Shown: positions 16,700 through 25,044 of the stretch, in pieces | How positions within the stretch are numbered: the first letter of the stretch is position 1 | How the letters are laid out: each line of letters opens with the position of its first letter | NCBI GenBank assembly: GCA_022825235.1 | Contig: JAJDYI010000069.1 | Location: forward strand, 1 to 64,000 | Origin: Alphaproteobacteria bacterium | GTDB taxonomy: Bacteria; Pseudomonadota; Alphaproteobacteria; TMED109 | DNA length: 64,000 nucleotides | Direction: 5' to 3' | Translations under genes and position numbers: made by a program | The notes under the pieces: generated by a model | What the model was told of the DNA's origin: nothing | Seen by the model: the letters and a program-made list of their open reading frames with translations, nothing else | Database searches by the model: none

Positions 16700-17485
16700 A
16701 TGCGCAAGTTCAAACCAGGTGTTGCCGAGAAGCTCAAGCACTATGTCTACCGTCTCGTGGACCCGAGAGACGGCAGCACGTTCTATGTGGGGAAAGGAAC
16801 GGGAGATCGAGTGTTCGACCATGTCAACGGAATGCCGGATCACGAAGAGGAAACCGCGAAACACGAACGGATTGTTGCCATCAGGCTGGCAGGTTTGCAG
16901 CCGATCCACCTTATTCACAGGCACGGCATGGAAGACGATGCGACGGCGCACGCCGTTGAAGCAGCTGTCATGGATTCGTATTCGGGCCTGACGAATGTCG
17001 CCGCAGGGCACGGTACGAGGGATTTCGGTCTTGCCAACGCCGAGCATCTGGATCAGCGGTACGCTGAAGAAGAGGTTCCTGTCGCGACTTCTCCGCCAAA
17101 GGAGGCGACCGCTGCGGAGTACCACGGCTCGGCGAATGAGGTCCCTCTGGATGCTCCCGTCGTCACCATCAAGATCAAGCGAGCGACGCTCGTGGAACGT
17201 AAGTCCGATTTGTATGAAACGGTGCGGCGTCGGTGGGTGATGGGTGCAGGCCGCCGGGCGATGCTGAACAGGACCCCACATTACGTGCTCGCGATCCTGG
17301 AGCAGAAATGCGTCGAAGTGTACGCGGTCGGGCGCGACGGGTGGAAGCCGGATCCGACATTGGTCAACGGCAAGCGGAGGTACTATTTCACGGGCAAGCC
17401 GGCCGACGAAGAGGTGCGGGCCAAGTATGTCGGGAAGCGGTTCTCGGATCCTTCACAGTTTCCTGTTCGCACCCACGGATTTTGA
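16700..17485 (+). CDS. GIY-YIG nuclease family protein (LEM-3-like)
   Basis: 261 residues from ATG 16700, chosen for its GGAAGGG site. The GIY-YIG module is at the N-terminus (HYVYRLVDP, then TFYVGKGTGDRV, with the catalytic Arg and a downstream Glu region ETAKHERI). It fits the LEM-3-like branch. The C-terminal half (about 150-255) has a predicted beta-rich domain with YVLAILEQKCVEVYAVG and a GKRRYYFTGK segment; I do not recognise it. It lies between two copies of the relaxase 3' end. A role in DNA cleavage or defence is possible but unproven. Confidence 0.75.
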   Translation: MRKFKPGVAEKLKHYVYRLVDPRDGSTFYVGKGTGDRVFDHVNGMPDHEEETAKHERIVAIRLAGLQPIHLIHRHGMEDDATAHAVEAAVMDSYSGLTNVAAGHGTRDFGLANAEHLDQRYAEEEVPVATSPPKEATAAEYHGSANEVPLDAPVVTIKIKRATLVERKSDLYETVRRRWVMGAGRRAMLNRTPHYVLAILEQKCVEVYAVGRDGWKPDPTLVNGKRRYYFTGKPADEEVRAKYVGKRFSDPSQFPVRTHGF

Positions 17486-17637
17486 AGTAAAGCCCGTACT
17501 CCCGACACCTCAACGGATGCATTATGGGTCTGTGATTCGCTGTTGAACTGGTGACGGGTTCGGTAAGTCCTGACCGGTAAGCGGGCAGTTTTGCCGGCGA
17601 TGAAGGCCGGGCGCGTACTCGCAACCGGGCCGCGTCC

Positions 17638-20600
17638 CTACATGCCGAGGTCGAGTTCGACCGGCTTCGGCGCCGGTTCCATTGCTTTTTCGTTCGCGGA
17701 GTCACGCTCCGACCCGCGCGCATGTCCACGGCCGCGGTCGATGGCGCTGCCGTTGCCACCGGATTCCCGGCCGCTCCGGTGGCGCCCGGGGCCCGGTTCC
17801 GGCAGATTTCCGTTGCGGTCGCGGCCGGTTTTGTAGCGGGGACCGGGCCCGCGGCCGTACTCCGCTGGCGCCTCGCGGCCGGCGCCGCGCCCCTGGTCCG
17901 CCGCCTCCGGCGCGTGCAGCGCATGGCCGCGCTCGCGTTCGTTCGCTCCCTTGACCCCGAACACCGTGTCATGGGCGGCCTGCAGCGCCACCCCGTCGAG
18001 CGCCGCGACGCGCTCGCCGGTGGCCCTCTGGAGCTGGTCGGCGAGCTTCCAGGCGTCGTCGGTGATGAGTTCGGCGCGGTCCCGCGCCCGGCTGATCGCC
18101 ACGTAGAACGCCTGCTGCGTGGTGAGCCGGGAGTTGTCCGCGGGCATGGCGGCGATGATCCGGTCCACCGTCCGGCCCTGGAACGCGTGCACGGTCGCTG
18201 CCCAGGCGCGGTCGAGATGGCGGAGCTGGGGGTCGCCGTCGGCGAGTTTCGCCGCCGATCCGTCCTCCAGGCGGAAGCGGACGCCGTCGCGTTCGATCCG
18301 CTCCACCGTCGCCATGGCGCCGTTGACGAGGCCGGAGCCGGGGGCGTTCCGCGTCCAGCGCACCCGGTCGCCGGCGCGCAGCTCCATCGCCTGGCTCCGG
18401 AAGACCTCGACGCCGCCCTTCGCGGCGGCCAGACGCTCGGGCGCCCACTTGACGATACGGCCCTCGCCGTCCGCGAGATCGACGCGGCCCCAGCGGTGAT
18501 CGACGCCCGCGACGCGGCGCTCGTCGCCGGCCACGATGCCGAGGGTCTTGTACGGACGGTTGAAGATCACCGTGTCGCCCCGGGCGTAGTTCGAGGCGAC
18601 GGTCATCTCGGCGCGGGTCAGGCTTCGCGAAACCAGCTTCTCGCCCTGCCGGGCGGGCCCGCCGATGGCACCCTCGGCCACCAGGTCCGATCGAATCGTC
18701 TCGTTGATCGTGTCGCGGAGGACGCGCGTCGGGGCGATCACGCCGGCCGCGGCGCGCTGTTCGGGCGAGAGCCGGAGCCAGCGGGCGGCCGCGGCTTGTC
18801 CGAGCTCCTTCTTCTCCACCTGCGCGATGTGCCCGTCGAGCTTGGCGAAGGCGGCCCTGACCTCGCCCGTCAGGCTCGCCTTGACCGCCGCCTTCAGCTC
18901 GGCGTCGCGCTGGCGGACGATGTCGTCCATGACCGCGGTCTGCATCCCGGCGGCCTTGAGCTGCGCGAACGGCTTGCCGGCCTCCACGGCGCCGAGCTGC
19001 TTCTCGTCGCCCACCAGGACGACGCGGGCAAGGCGGAGCGTGGTCGCGGCGCGGAGCAGCCTCCGCATCTGTTCGCTCGATGCCAGCGAGCTTTCGTCGA
19101 CCACGAGGACGGTCTTCGCAAACTGGCTTCGCAGGTTGCGGAGGCCCTTCGCCGTGCCCCGGCTCTCGATGACCCCGGCATGGCGGGCGAGGAACCGCTG
19201 GAGGGTCTCGGACCCGATCCCGGACTCCCGCTCCAGCGTCTGCGAGGCCGACGCCGAGGGCGCCAGGCCGATAACCCGGTGGTTGCGGCTCTCCGCGAGC
19301 GCCCGGAGGCGCTTGAGCATCGTCGTCTTGCCCGTACCGGGATATCCCTGTACGCCCACCACCCGATCTCGCGCGGCGAGGATCGCCTTGACGGCGGCCT
19401 TCTGCCCCTCGTTGAGCCTTCCCCGGTGCAGCTTGGTCTCCGCCACCCAGCCCCGCATGATGGCCTTCTCCGCGCCCTGGCCGGCGCGCATCAGGTCGAG
19501 GGTCTCAGCTTCCCGGGCGAGCGCCGCGTCCGTCGTCCAGTGCCGGCCGTGGTCGAGGCCTTGCGCGGCGTGAAGCCCGCCCTGGCGTTCGAGCGAAGCG
19601 ATTGCCCGCTCCGCAGCCTCCACCGTGACGGCGCCGGGTTCGCGGCCGAGCGTCGCGGCGAGGAGATCGCTGTGCCCGAACACCGCCTGGCGCTCCGAGA
19701 GGTGCTCGACCGCCCAGCCCGCGGTGGCGACCGCCGCGTTGCCCGGGTGCGTAAACAAATCCGGCGGGGAGCGGTCGCGCTCAGCCTGCCGGGCGTTCGC
19801 GTGGATCGCGTCGGGCGAGAACCCGAGCATCGACGCCTGGAGCTTCCAGGTCTCGCGCAGTCTCCCCTTGTCCACGTCGCGCTTGTGCGCCCGCGTCATG
19901 AGGGTGGCGCGCGCGGCGAGGTGGGGGTTCTCCACCGTCGTGCCGAGGCCGCGCTCGGCCATCGCCGCCTCGATCTCCGCGCGCCGTGTGGAAAAGGCCT
20001 CGATCACGTCGCGGGGGACGCCTTCGATCTCGAAGCGGCCGTCCGCGTGCGTCTTCTCGATGCCGTACCCGAGTTCCTTCAGGCCCTCGGCCAGCTCCGC
20101 CCGGTAGATCGCGCCGATCGCCATCTTCTCGCGGTAGAGGCCGTCGTTGACCATCGTCCGCCACTTGCCCTCGTCACCCTGGACCATGTTGGCGATCACG
20201 CAGTGCGTGTGGAGTTGCGGGTCGAGGTTCCGCGAGGTGTCGTGCCGGAAGGTCGCCGCCACCATCTTCTGCCCGCCCACGCGGATCATCGCGCCGGTCG
20301 CCTTGTCCTGCACCCGGGTCCGGACGGCGTGCTCCTCGATCCACGCGAGCGTGTTCCCGACTGCCTTGTCGTGCGCATCGATAATGCGCACGTCGCCGCC
20401 CACCATCGCCATGAGGGAGACCGACTTCGGGGCGGAGAGCGTGACGTCACGGCCGGGGCGGTGGAGGATCTCCCCGTCCTTGCCGCGCTTCCCGAGTTGC
20501 GGCCCGTCCGGGATCCTGCCCTCGAGGATCAGCCGGAAGGTGTCGGGATCGACCAGCCCCGCGAGCCCGAGCGCCTCGGCGCCCTTGCCGGCCCAGCAGC

Positions 20601-20703
20601 TGGCTTCCTTGTGCGCGGGGTCGTCCTTCGCGTAGTAGCCATCGCGTTCGTAGTAGGACGCGCCCTGCGACGGCGAGGCGATGGCCCCGATGGAGGCTAC
20701 CAT
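17638..20703 (-). CDS. MobF-family conjugative relaxase/helicase (TraA/TrwC-like)
   Basis: About 1021 residues from ATG 20703. The TrwC-type relaxase domain (1-300) has N-terminal tyrosines in SYYERDGYYA and the metal-binding HUH segment HDTSRNLDPQLHTHCVIAN. The helicase part has Walker A GYPGTGKTT, Walker B VLVVDESSL and late motifs around VHAFQGRTVDR and QQAFYVAISRARD. The tail is a low-complexity Gly/Arg-rich region ending LDLGM. Such proteins nick at oriT and unwind the transferred strand. No mating-pore or coupling-protein genes are visible, so the element may be mobilisable only. An oriT should be close but was not recognised. Confidence 0.92.
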   Translation of the reverse strand: MVASIGAIASPSQGASYYERDGYYAKDDPAHKEASCWAGKGAEALGLAGLVDPDTFRLILEGRIPDGPQLGKRGKDGEILHRPGRDVTLSAPKSVSLMAMVGGDVRIIDAHDKAVGNTLAWIEEHAVRTRVQDKATGAMIRVGGQKMVAATFRHDTSRNLDPQLHTHCVIANMVQGDEGKWRTMVNDGLYREKMAIGAIYRAELAEGLKELGYGIEKTHADGRFEIEGVPRDVIEAFSTRRAEIEAAMAERGLGTTVENPHLAARATLMTRAHKRDVDKGRLRETWKLQASMLGFSPDAIHANARQAERDRSPPDLFTHPGNAAVATAGWAVEHLSERQAVFGHSDLLAATLGREPGAVTVEAAERAIASLERQGGLHAAQGLDHGRHWTTDAALAREAETLDLMRAGQGAEKAIMRGWVAETKLHRGRLNEGQKAAVKAILAARDRVVGVQGYPGTGKTTMLKRLRALAESRNHRVIGLAPSASASQTLERESGIGSETLQRFLARHAGVIESRGTAKGLRNLRSQFAKTVLVVDESSLASSEQMRRLLRAATTLRLARVVLVGDEKQLGAVEAGKPFAQLKAAGMQTAVMDDIVRQRDAELKAAVKASLTGEVRAAFAKLDGHIAQVEKKELGQAAAARWLRLSPEQRAAAGVIAPTRVLRDTINETIRSDLVAEGAIGGPARQGEKLVSRSLTRAEMTVASNYARGDTVIFNRPYKTLGIVAGDERRVAGVDHRWGRVDLADGEGRIVKWAPERLAAAKGGVEVFRSQAMELRAGDRVRWTRNAPGSGLVNGAMATVERIERDGVRFRLEDGSAAKLADGDPQLRHLDRAWAATVHAFQGRTVDRIIAAMPADNSRLTTQQAFYVAISRARDRAELITDDAWKLADQLQRATGERVAALDGVALQAAHDTVFGVKGANERERGHALHAPEAADQGRGAGREAPAEYGRGPGPRYKTGRDRNGNLPEPGPGRHRSGRESGGNGSAIDRGRGHARGSERDSANEKAMEPAPKPVELDLGM

Positions 20704-20762
20704 CGCCGCGGCCCCGCGGCGGTGCGTTGAAGGCGCGGGTGTCCCGGCGTACATTCGGCGGC

Positions 20763-20966
20763 ATGCGTGATCAGAAGCCAGCCCCGCCGCCGATGCCGGA
20801 CGTGCCCGATCGCCCGGACGACTGGCGCGAGCAGATCAGGGCGGATCTGGCAGCCCAGCTCGAGGCGGGCGGTACGCTCTACGGCTTCCGCCCGGACGGC
20901 ACCGGTATCGCGCGCACCCGCGACGGAACCCGGATCCTCAAGCGACCCGGCCGCCAGCCCGCCTGA
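20763..20966 (+). CDS. Small protein upstream of the zeta-like toxin
   Basis: 67 residues from ATG 20763. A proline-rich start (PAPPPMPDVPDRPDD) precedes a short amphipathic helix, REQIRADLAAQLEAGG, and a basic tail. It ends 24 bases before the zeta-type toxin gene, in the position of an antitoxin. It does not resemble the classical epsilon antitoxin. It is transcribed divergently from the relaxase, with only 59 bases between starts. An antitoxin role is inferred from gene order alone. Confidence 0.6.
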   Translation: MRDQKPAPPPMPDVPDRPDDWREQIRADLAAQLEAGGTLYGFRPDGTGIARTRDGTRILKRPGRQPA

Positions 20967-20990
20967 CCCGCCCTGCCAGCGCTGTTCGCC

Positions 20991-21560
20991 ATGCCGACGC
21001 TGCACGTCGTCGCCGGCCCGAACGGGTGCGGCAAGTCCACCTTGACGCGCACCACGTGGTTCCGTGGGATCGAGGTGATCGATCCCGACGCGCTCACGCG
21101 CGACCTGATGGCTGGCTATCCCGCCTGGGCCGCCCGGGAGGCGCTGCGGCGCCGGCAGGCGGCGCTCGCCGCCGGGAGGACACTTGCGGTGGAGACGACG
21201 CTCGCCGGTTCCGGCGTGCTCCGGTTCATGGAGGTGGCGCGGCAGGACAGCCACCGGATCGTGCTGCACTACGTTTCCGTGAACTCGGCTGAGCAGGCGC
21301 TGCTCCGGATCCGCAACCGGGTGGCGCTCGGCGGCCACGACGTCCCGGAGGCGGATGTGCGGCGGCGGTTCGCCCGCTCGCACGCCAACCTGCCGCTGGC
21401 GATCCTGCGGGCGGACGAGGTGCTGCTCTACGACAACACCGACCCCGCCGTGCCGCACCGCGAGGTCGGTATGTTCAGGGCAGGGGACTGGTGGAGCGCG
21501 GAGCGTCTGCCGATCTGGGCGGCCGCCGCGATCGCACGCGTGACGGCGCAGGACCCCTGA
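20991..21560 (+). CDS. Zeta-toxin-family P-loop kinase
   Basis: 189 residues. Walker A is GPNGCGKST at about residues 9-17, followed by IDPDALTRDLM, AVETTLAGSG, HYVSVNSAEQALLRIRNR and RRRFARSHANLPLAI with a Q/R-rich lid, then DNTDP. This order matches zeta/PezT-like proteins that phosphorylate UDP-N-acetylglucosamine, or related AAA-type kinases in alphaproteobacteria. It is shorter than PezT and comparable to chromosomal zeta-like proteins. With the preceding small gene it forms a likely toxin-antitoxin pair next to the relaxase. Confidence 0.85.
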   Translation: MPTLHVVAGPNGCGKSTLTRTTWFRGIEVIDPDALTRDLMAGYPAWAAREALRRRQAALAAGRTLAVETTLAGSGVLRFMEVARQDSHRIVLHYVSVNSAEQALLRIRNRVALGGHDVPEADVRRRFARSHANLPLAILRADEVLLYDNTDPAVPHREVGMFRAGDWWSAERLPIWAAAAIARVTAQDP

Positions 21561-21752
21561 AGCGGAGGGCGGGCGTCGGATGCACCCTGGCGAATGCAAC
21601 GGGGTCACCGCGCCAGACCTTCCGGGCCCAGAGAAGGTCGCAACGGGTCAGATCGAGGTTGCGAGGCTGGCCATCCGCGCCTACATTTCCATTCAAGAAG
21701 ACCCATCGGACTACCGCCCAGATAGGGAGACACGGGGTCCGATTCTCTTGAG

Positions 21753-21785
21753 CACAGGGGCGTCTCGTACGCCCCTGTGTTTTTG
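21753..21785 (+). terminator. Rho-independent terminator before the NYN gene
   Basis: CACAGGGGCGT (21753-21763) pairs with ACGCCCCTGTG (21769-21779) and is followed by TTTTT (21780-21784). The stem ends only 13 bases before the NYN-gene ATG, so it may terminate the zeta unit or attenuate the next gene. Confidence 0.75.
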
Positions 21786-21796
21786 TACGGCTCCCC

Positions 21797-22447
21797 ATGC
21801 CCGTTGATGATCCGATCACAGTGCGGCGCCACCGCGTCAGGGTGTTCGTCGACTTCTGGAACTACACGCTTGCCATGCGGGACGTGGACGAGGCGTTCCG
21901 CACGGACTGGTCGCAGCTTGGGCCAGTGCTCGCCCGCGCCGCGGCCGCAGTCGTCGATGCGGCCGCGAACGGCGAATACCAGGGGCTCAACTTCTACGGG
22001 TCGCACGATCCGGCGCGGGCAGCGGACCGGAAACTGCATCGTTGGGCGACCACCGTGGTGGATACGTTTCCCGGGGTGAGCGTGTCCATCGTGCCGCGCC
22101 AGAAGAAGCGCTCGCCGCCGGTATGTCCGGCCTGCCACACGGCGGTGCGCACGTGCCCGGCCTGCGGCAGTGACATGCGCGGCACCGAGGAGAAGGGTGT
22201 CGACGTGCGCATGGCCACCGACATGATCAGCCTCGCTTGGGCCGACAACTACGATGTAGCGGTGCTGGTGTCCTCCGACCGGGATTTCGTGCCGGTGGCG
22301 GAGTTCCTGGAGACCCGCGGGATCAAGGTGATCCACGGCGCGTTCCCGCCCAAGGGGGCGCAGTTGACGGCACGGTGCTGGGGCAGCATCGACGTGCCCC
22401 GGCTGCGCGAGGAGTTCCGCTTCACCCGGCCCCGGCCGAACGCCTGA
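21797..22447 (+). CDS. NYN-domain nuclease-like protein with zinc ribbon
   Basis: 216 residues. The PIN-like NYN fold is marked by RVFVDFWNYTLAMR (first acidic residue), the VDVRMATDMISLAW block and VAVLVSSDRDFVPVAEFLETRGIKV, which supply the acidic active-site cluster. A zinc ribbon with CPACHTAVRTCPACG is inserted before the second block (about 113-128). NYN proteins are predicted or shown RNases. Its place at the end of the mobile region suggests defence or RNA turnover; the target is unknown. Confidence 0.85.
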   Translation: MPVDDPITVRRHRVRVFVDFWNYTLAMRDVDEAFRTDWSQLGPVLARAAAAVVDAAANGEYQGLNFYGSHDPARAADRKLHRWATTVVDTFPGVSVSIVPRQKKRSPPVCPACHTAVRTCPACGSDMRGTEEKGVDVRMATDMISLAWADNYDVAVLVSSDRDFVPVAEFLETRGIKVIHGAFPPKGAQLTARCWGSIDVPRLREEFRFTRPRPNA

Positions 22448-22571
22448 AGGCTGGCGGCAAACGCGTCGCTGCGCCGACGCAAAAGCACTCGGAAAACCGG
22501 CTGGTTGCACCGGCTCAGATCGAGATCGTCAGAAGATGTCGGTCTCGGTAGTTGCGAGCCCCCGCAACCAA

Positions 22572-22615
22572 GAAAGACGCCGCTAAGGCAATGCCTTAGC
22601 GGCGTCTTTCTTTTG
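22572..22615 (+). terminator. Strong Rho-independent terminator
   Basis: GAAAGACGCCGCTAAGGCA (22572-22590) and TGCCTTAGCGGCGTCTTTC (22592-22610) form an essentially perfect 19-bp stem followed by TTTT. It lies 124 bases after the NYN stop. It is symmetric enough to work from either side. The remaining bases 22448-22700 hold no recognisable gene. Confidence 0.8.
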
Positions 22616-22699
22616 CAGGCGATCCCCTTCGAAATAGGTTTCGGAATGTACTCGGAACGGGGTTTGGGAGCGCTCCAAGCACCGCCAGACATCCGTCCG

Positions 22700-22793
22700 T
22701 TCGAGACCTTCAGCCCCTTCTCAGCCAGATAGACCAGGACGCGTTCCGCGTTCGGCGCCGGCGAGAGGTCGTAGAGATTTGTGGTCGTTACGT
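22700..22793 (-). pseudogene. 5' remnant of a glutathione S-transferase gene
   Basis: The minus strand downstream of the aldolase gene reads TNLYDLSPAPNAERVLVYLA then EKGLKV. This is the start of the GST thioredoxin-like domain, with the typical SxxPN...R signature. Homology stops after about 30 residues. No ATG remains at the expected start, which reads GTAACG. It is a remnant at the junction with the mobile region; the rest of the gene is not in the window. Confidence 0.6.
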
Positions 22794-22835
22794 CTGGCTC
22801 CAGCCGGGCGCCTGGACGACCTTCTTCGGGATATG

Positions 22836-23648
22836 TCAGTCGAACATGTCCGGCTGGGTCCGCACCAGGTGGTCGTAGTCCGTTTGGAAGCAGAGCCACG
22901 CGGTGTAGTCGCTGCCGACGTGCTCCCGGCTGTAGCGCGCCTTGTCGGCCGGGATCTCGATCGGCTCGCAGCCCGAGGCCTCGACCATGAGCTGCTGCTG
23001 GCAGCAGCGCTCCAGCGCCATGAACATGAAGGCGGCGGCGTCGATGCTGTGCCGGCTCACGGTGAACAGGCCGTGGTTCTGGTGAATCGCCGCCCTCACG
23101 CCCTTGAAGGCTGGCGCGATGCTGGCGCCAGCGCCCCGCTCGACCGCGACTTGGCCCGATTCCTCGCGGATCACCGCATGATCCTCGAAGAACTGACAGG
23201 CATCCTGGGTGATCGGTGCGAGCGGCCGGCCCTGCGAGGCATAGGCAGAGCCGTAAAGCGTGTGGGCATGGCACATCGCGAGGATGTCAGGATGCTCGGC
23301 ATGGACGGCCGCGTGCAGCACGAAGCCCGCCTGATTCACTGCGTAGTCGCCCTCCACAACCTGACCGTCATGATCCACAAGGATCAGGTTGGAGAGTCTG
23401 ACCTCCGCGAAATGCACTGCCATCGGGTTGGTCCAGTAGAGCTCCGGCTGCTCCGGATCGCGGATCGTCAGATGCCCGGCGAAGCCGTAGTCCAGCCCCC
23501 ACCTGGCGAAGGCCCGGCAGGCACCCACCAGATGGCGCTTGCGGTGCTCGCGCAGCTCTTCCGGGTCGTTCGTGTTCAGCTCCACGGGGAATTTCAGGCC
23601 TGTCTGCTTGGGTTGGTAAACGGAAATGCGGTCTCCGAGATCGAGCAT
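22836..23648 (-). CDS. Class II aldolase/adducin family protein
   Basis: 270 residues. Zinc-binding histidines are visible in MCHAHTLYGSAYA (about 140-145) and in AIHQNHGLFTV (about 208), as in class II aldolases such as fuculose-phosphate aldolase. Other family blocks are GLDYGFAGHLTIRDP and LYWTNPMAVHF. The substrate is not predictable; many homologues act in sugar or C1-linked catabolism as decarboxylases or epimerases. The gene was probably followed by a GST gene, now truncated. Confidence 0.88.
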   Translation of the reverse strand: MLDLGDRISVYQPKQTGLKFPVELNTNDPEELREHRKRHLVGACRAFARWGLDYGFAGHLTIRDPEQPELYWTNPMAVHFAEVRLSNLILVDHDGQVVEGDYAVNQAGFVLHAAVHAEHPDILAMCHAHTLYGSAYASQGRPLAPITQDACQFFEDHAVIREESGQVAVERGAGASIAPAFKGVRAAIHQNHGLFTVSRHSIDAAAFMFMALERCCQQQLMVEASGCEPIEIPADKARYSREHVGSDYTAWLCFQTDYDHLVRTQPDMFD

Positions 23649-23823
23649 GAATCACCCCGTTGGCTACGTTGCGAACCAGAATGTGTGCGACTGAAGAACC
23701 ATAGACGAGCCGGTTTTCCGCTCCAAGCCGCCCGCCCCGGCCTACCGGATTCACGCATCTCCGGTGGCCTGTATCCGGTGCGCTCGCGGGCTCGGCTACG
23801 CCGCGCCCCGGGCCCCATTCGTC

Positions 23824-23843
23824 TCCCCTGCGAAAGCGGGGGA
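23824..23843. repeat. REP-like hairpin (CCCC-TGC-GAAA-GC-GGGG)
   Basis: TCCCCTGC-GAAA-GCGGGGGA is a compact stem with a GAAA tetraloop and one wobble pair, resembling the CCCGCGAAAGCGGG class of alphaproteobacterial intergenic repeats. It lies in the otherwise gene-free stretch 23649-24010, which must also contain the promoters of the two divergent genes. Confidence 0.45.
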
Positions 23844-24010
23844 CCAACCCCAGATTCAATGCTGAGTGATCGCTCAACCAGCGTCGCCCGGTGAAGATCA
23901 GGTTGGCGCTGACGGCATAGCGGCGCCCCATTGGCAGGTCGTTGTCGGCCGAAGCGCCGCGGGCCGCCGTCGAGCAAGCATCGCTACCATGAACTCGAAA
24001 GGACATCGCA

Positions 24011-24703
24011 ATGAGATGCCTGTCGGTCTTGGGATGCTCGCTGCTGCTTGTGGCCGGTTGCGGCGGCGGTCGCGCCGTCGAGGAGATGGCGCCCGCGGGT
24101 CCACCCGCGCTTGTCAGCGAAACCACGCTCCGCACCACTGGCGAAGCTCGACCTGCCCCGGTCGACATGATCGGAGATGCCGTCACCGTGGTCTTCCACA
24201 ACTGGGGGGTGTGGGGAGGAGTACTCAGAGACGACGTGGTCACTTGTACGGCGATCGGATGTCCGCCTGCGGGTGACGCAATCTTCTGGGCGTTCCTGAC
24301 CAACGAACTGGGCGGGTCGGTCACCACGACCGTGATGGGTACGCCGTCAGGAACGTCGCCAGTGGGCGGAAGCGCGGTGTGGAGCGGCGATGTCCACGCC
24401 TACGAGACGGAAACCGCTACGACCTTCGAGGCCGCGTCCGTCAGCACGTATGTTCCGGTGGAAGGTGACGCGCGACTTGAGGTCGATTTCGCGGCCGTTG
24501 CCATCGATGTCGAACTCACCAATTTCGATAACCACCGAGCCGAATTGTCCTGGTCATCACTCGCTATGGACGAAGGCGCGTTCGGGAACGCAACAGCGGG
24601 TCTCGAAGGCTCGTTCTATGGCACGGACCATGAAGGGGCCGCCGGCACCTTTCAGCGCGACGGCCTCATGGGCGTATTCGGCGCCCTTCGCTCTTCCGAA
24701 TAG
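24011..24703 (+). CDS. TbpB-like surface lipoprotein, single domain
   Basis: 230 residues. The signal peptide ends LVAGC at Cys17, a clear lipobox. The mature protein ends with a barrel motif LEGSFYGTDHEGAAGTFQR followed by a GVFGALR end, matching the C-terminal motif of transferrin-binding-protein-B-like domains and of the frameshifted two-domain lipoprotein at 9282. A CxxxxC pair (TCTAIGC) occurs in the N-terminal half. It is probably outer-membrane anchored and possibly surface-exposed through a Slam-type exporter; no such exporter is seen here. The start is supported by an AAAGGA site. Confidence 0.78.
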   Translation: MRCLSVLGCSLLLVAGCGGGRAVEEMAPAGPPALVSETTLRTTGEARPAPVDMIGDAVTVVFHNWGVWGGVLRDDVVTCTAIGCPPAGDAIFWAFLTNELGGSVTTTVMGTPSGTSPVGGSAVWSGDVHAYETETATTFEAASVSTYVPVEGDARLEVDFAAVAIDVELTNFDNHRAELSWSSLAMDEGAFGNATAGLEGSFYGTDHEGAAGTFQRDGLMGVFGALRSSE

Positions 24704-25044
24704 TGGGTGGGGCGAATCTCGCGGCCGCCCTCGCGCGGTTACGCTGGACCCTTTTCGGCTTCAGCCCGGCCGCAGCCGATCAATGGCGCCAGCGGGAAAT
24801 CACGAAGCGTCGCGGTCTCTGCCCGCGGATACCCTGCAACCTCCTGGATCGTTAACGAGGCCCCATCCCAACTGTCCCCAGATGCCGTGTTCCTCTGTCA
24901 CCTCAGCGACCAAATTCCATATCCGATCTTCCGCTGATGTCCTGATCCTGAATGGGGGCTGGCCGGCAGAGGTAGCGCATGATGACGTGGGGTTATTCGG
25001 CTGGTCCGCGATGTCGCTCGGCGGACCCGTTCCATAACGGAGGC
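24704..25044. other. Intergenic stretch between convergent genes
   Basis: About 340 bases containing no recognised gene, strong stem-loop or repeat. Short frames on either strand lack family resemblance. Confidence 0.4.

Noticed and set aside
17722-20730. A 1002-codon open frame on the plus strand opposite the relaxase gene
   Set aside because: It is the antisense of a clearly recognised MobF gene; high GC keeps the complementary frame open. Its sequence is Arg/Leu/Gly-rich without any domain.
21582-21752. Attachment site or gene fragment between the zeta toxin and the NYN gene
   Set aside because: A short TCAGATCGAG match to 22515-22525 was noticed but is too short to support an att duplication, and the open frames here match no family.
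22448-22612. A tRNA or tmRNA before the strong terminator (segment containing GTTGCGAGCCCCCGCAACCA)
   Set aside because: No acceptor stem, anticodon arm or T arm could be assembled on either strand; only a short hairpin and the terminator remain.
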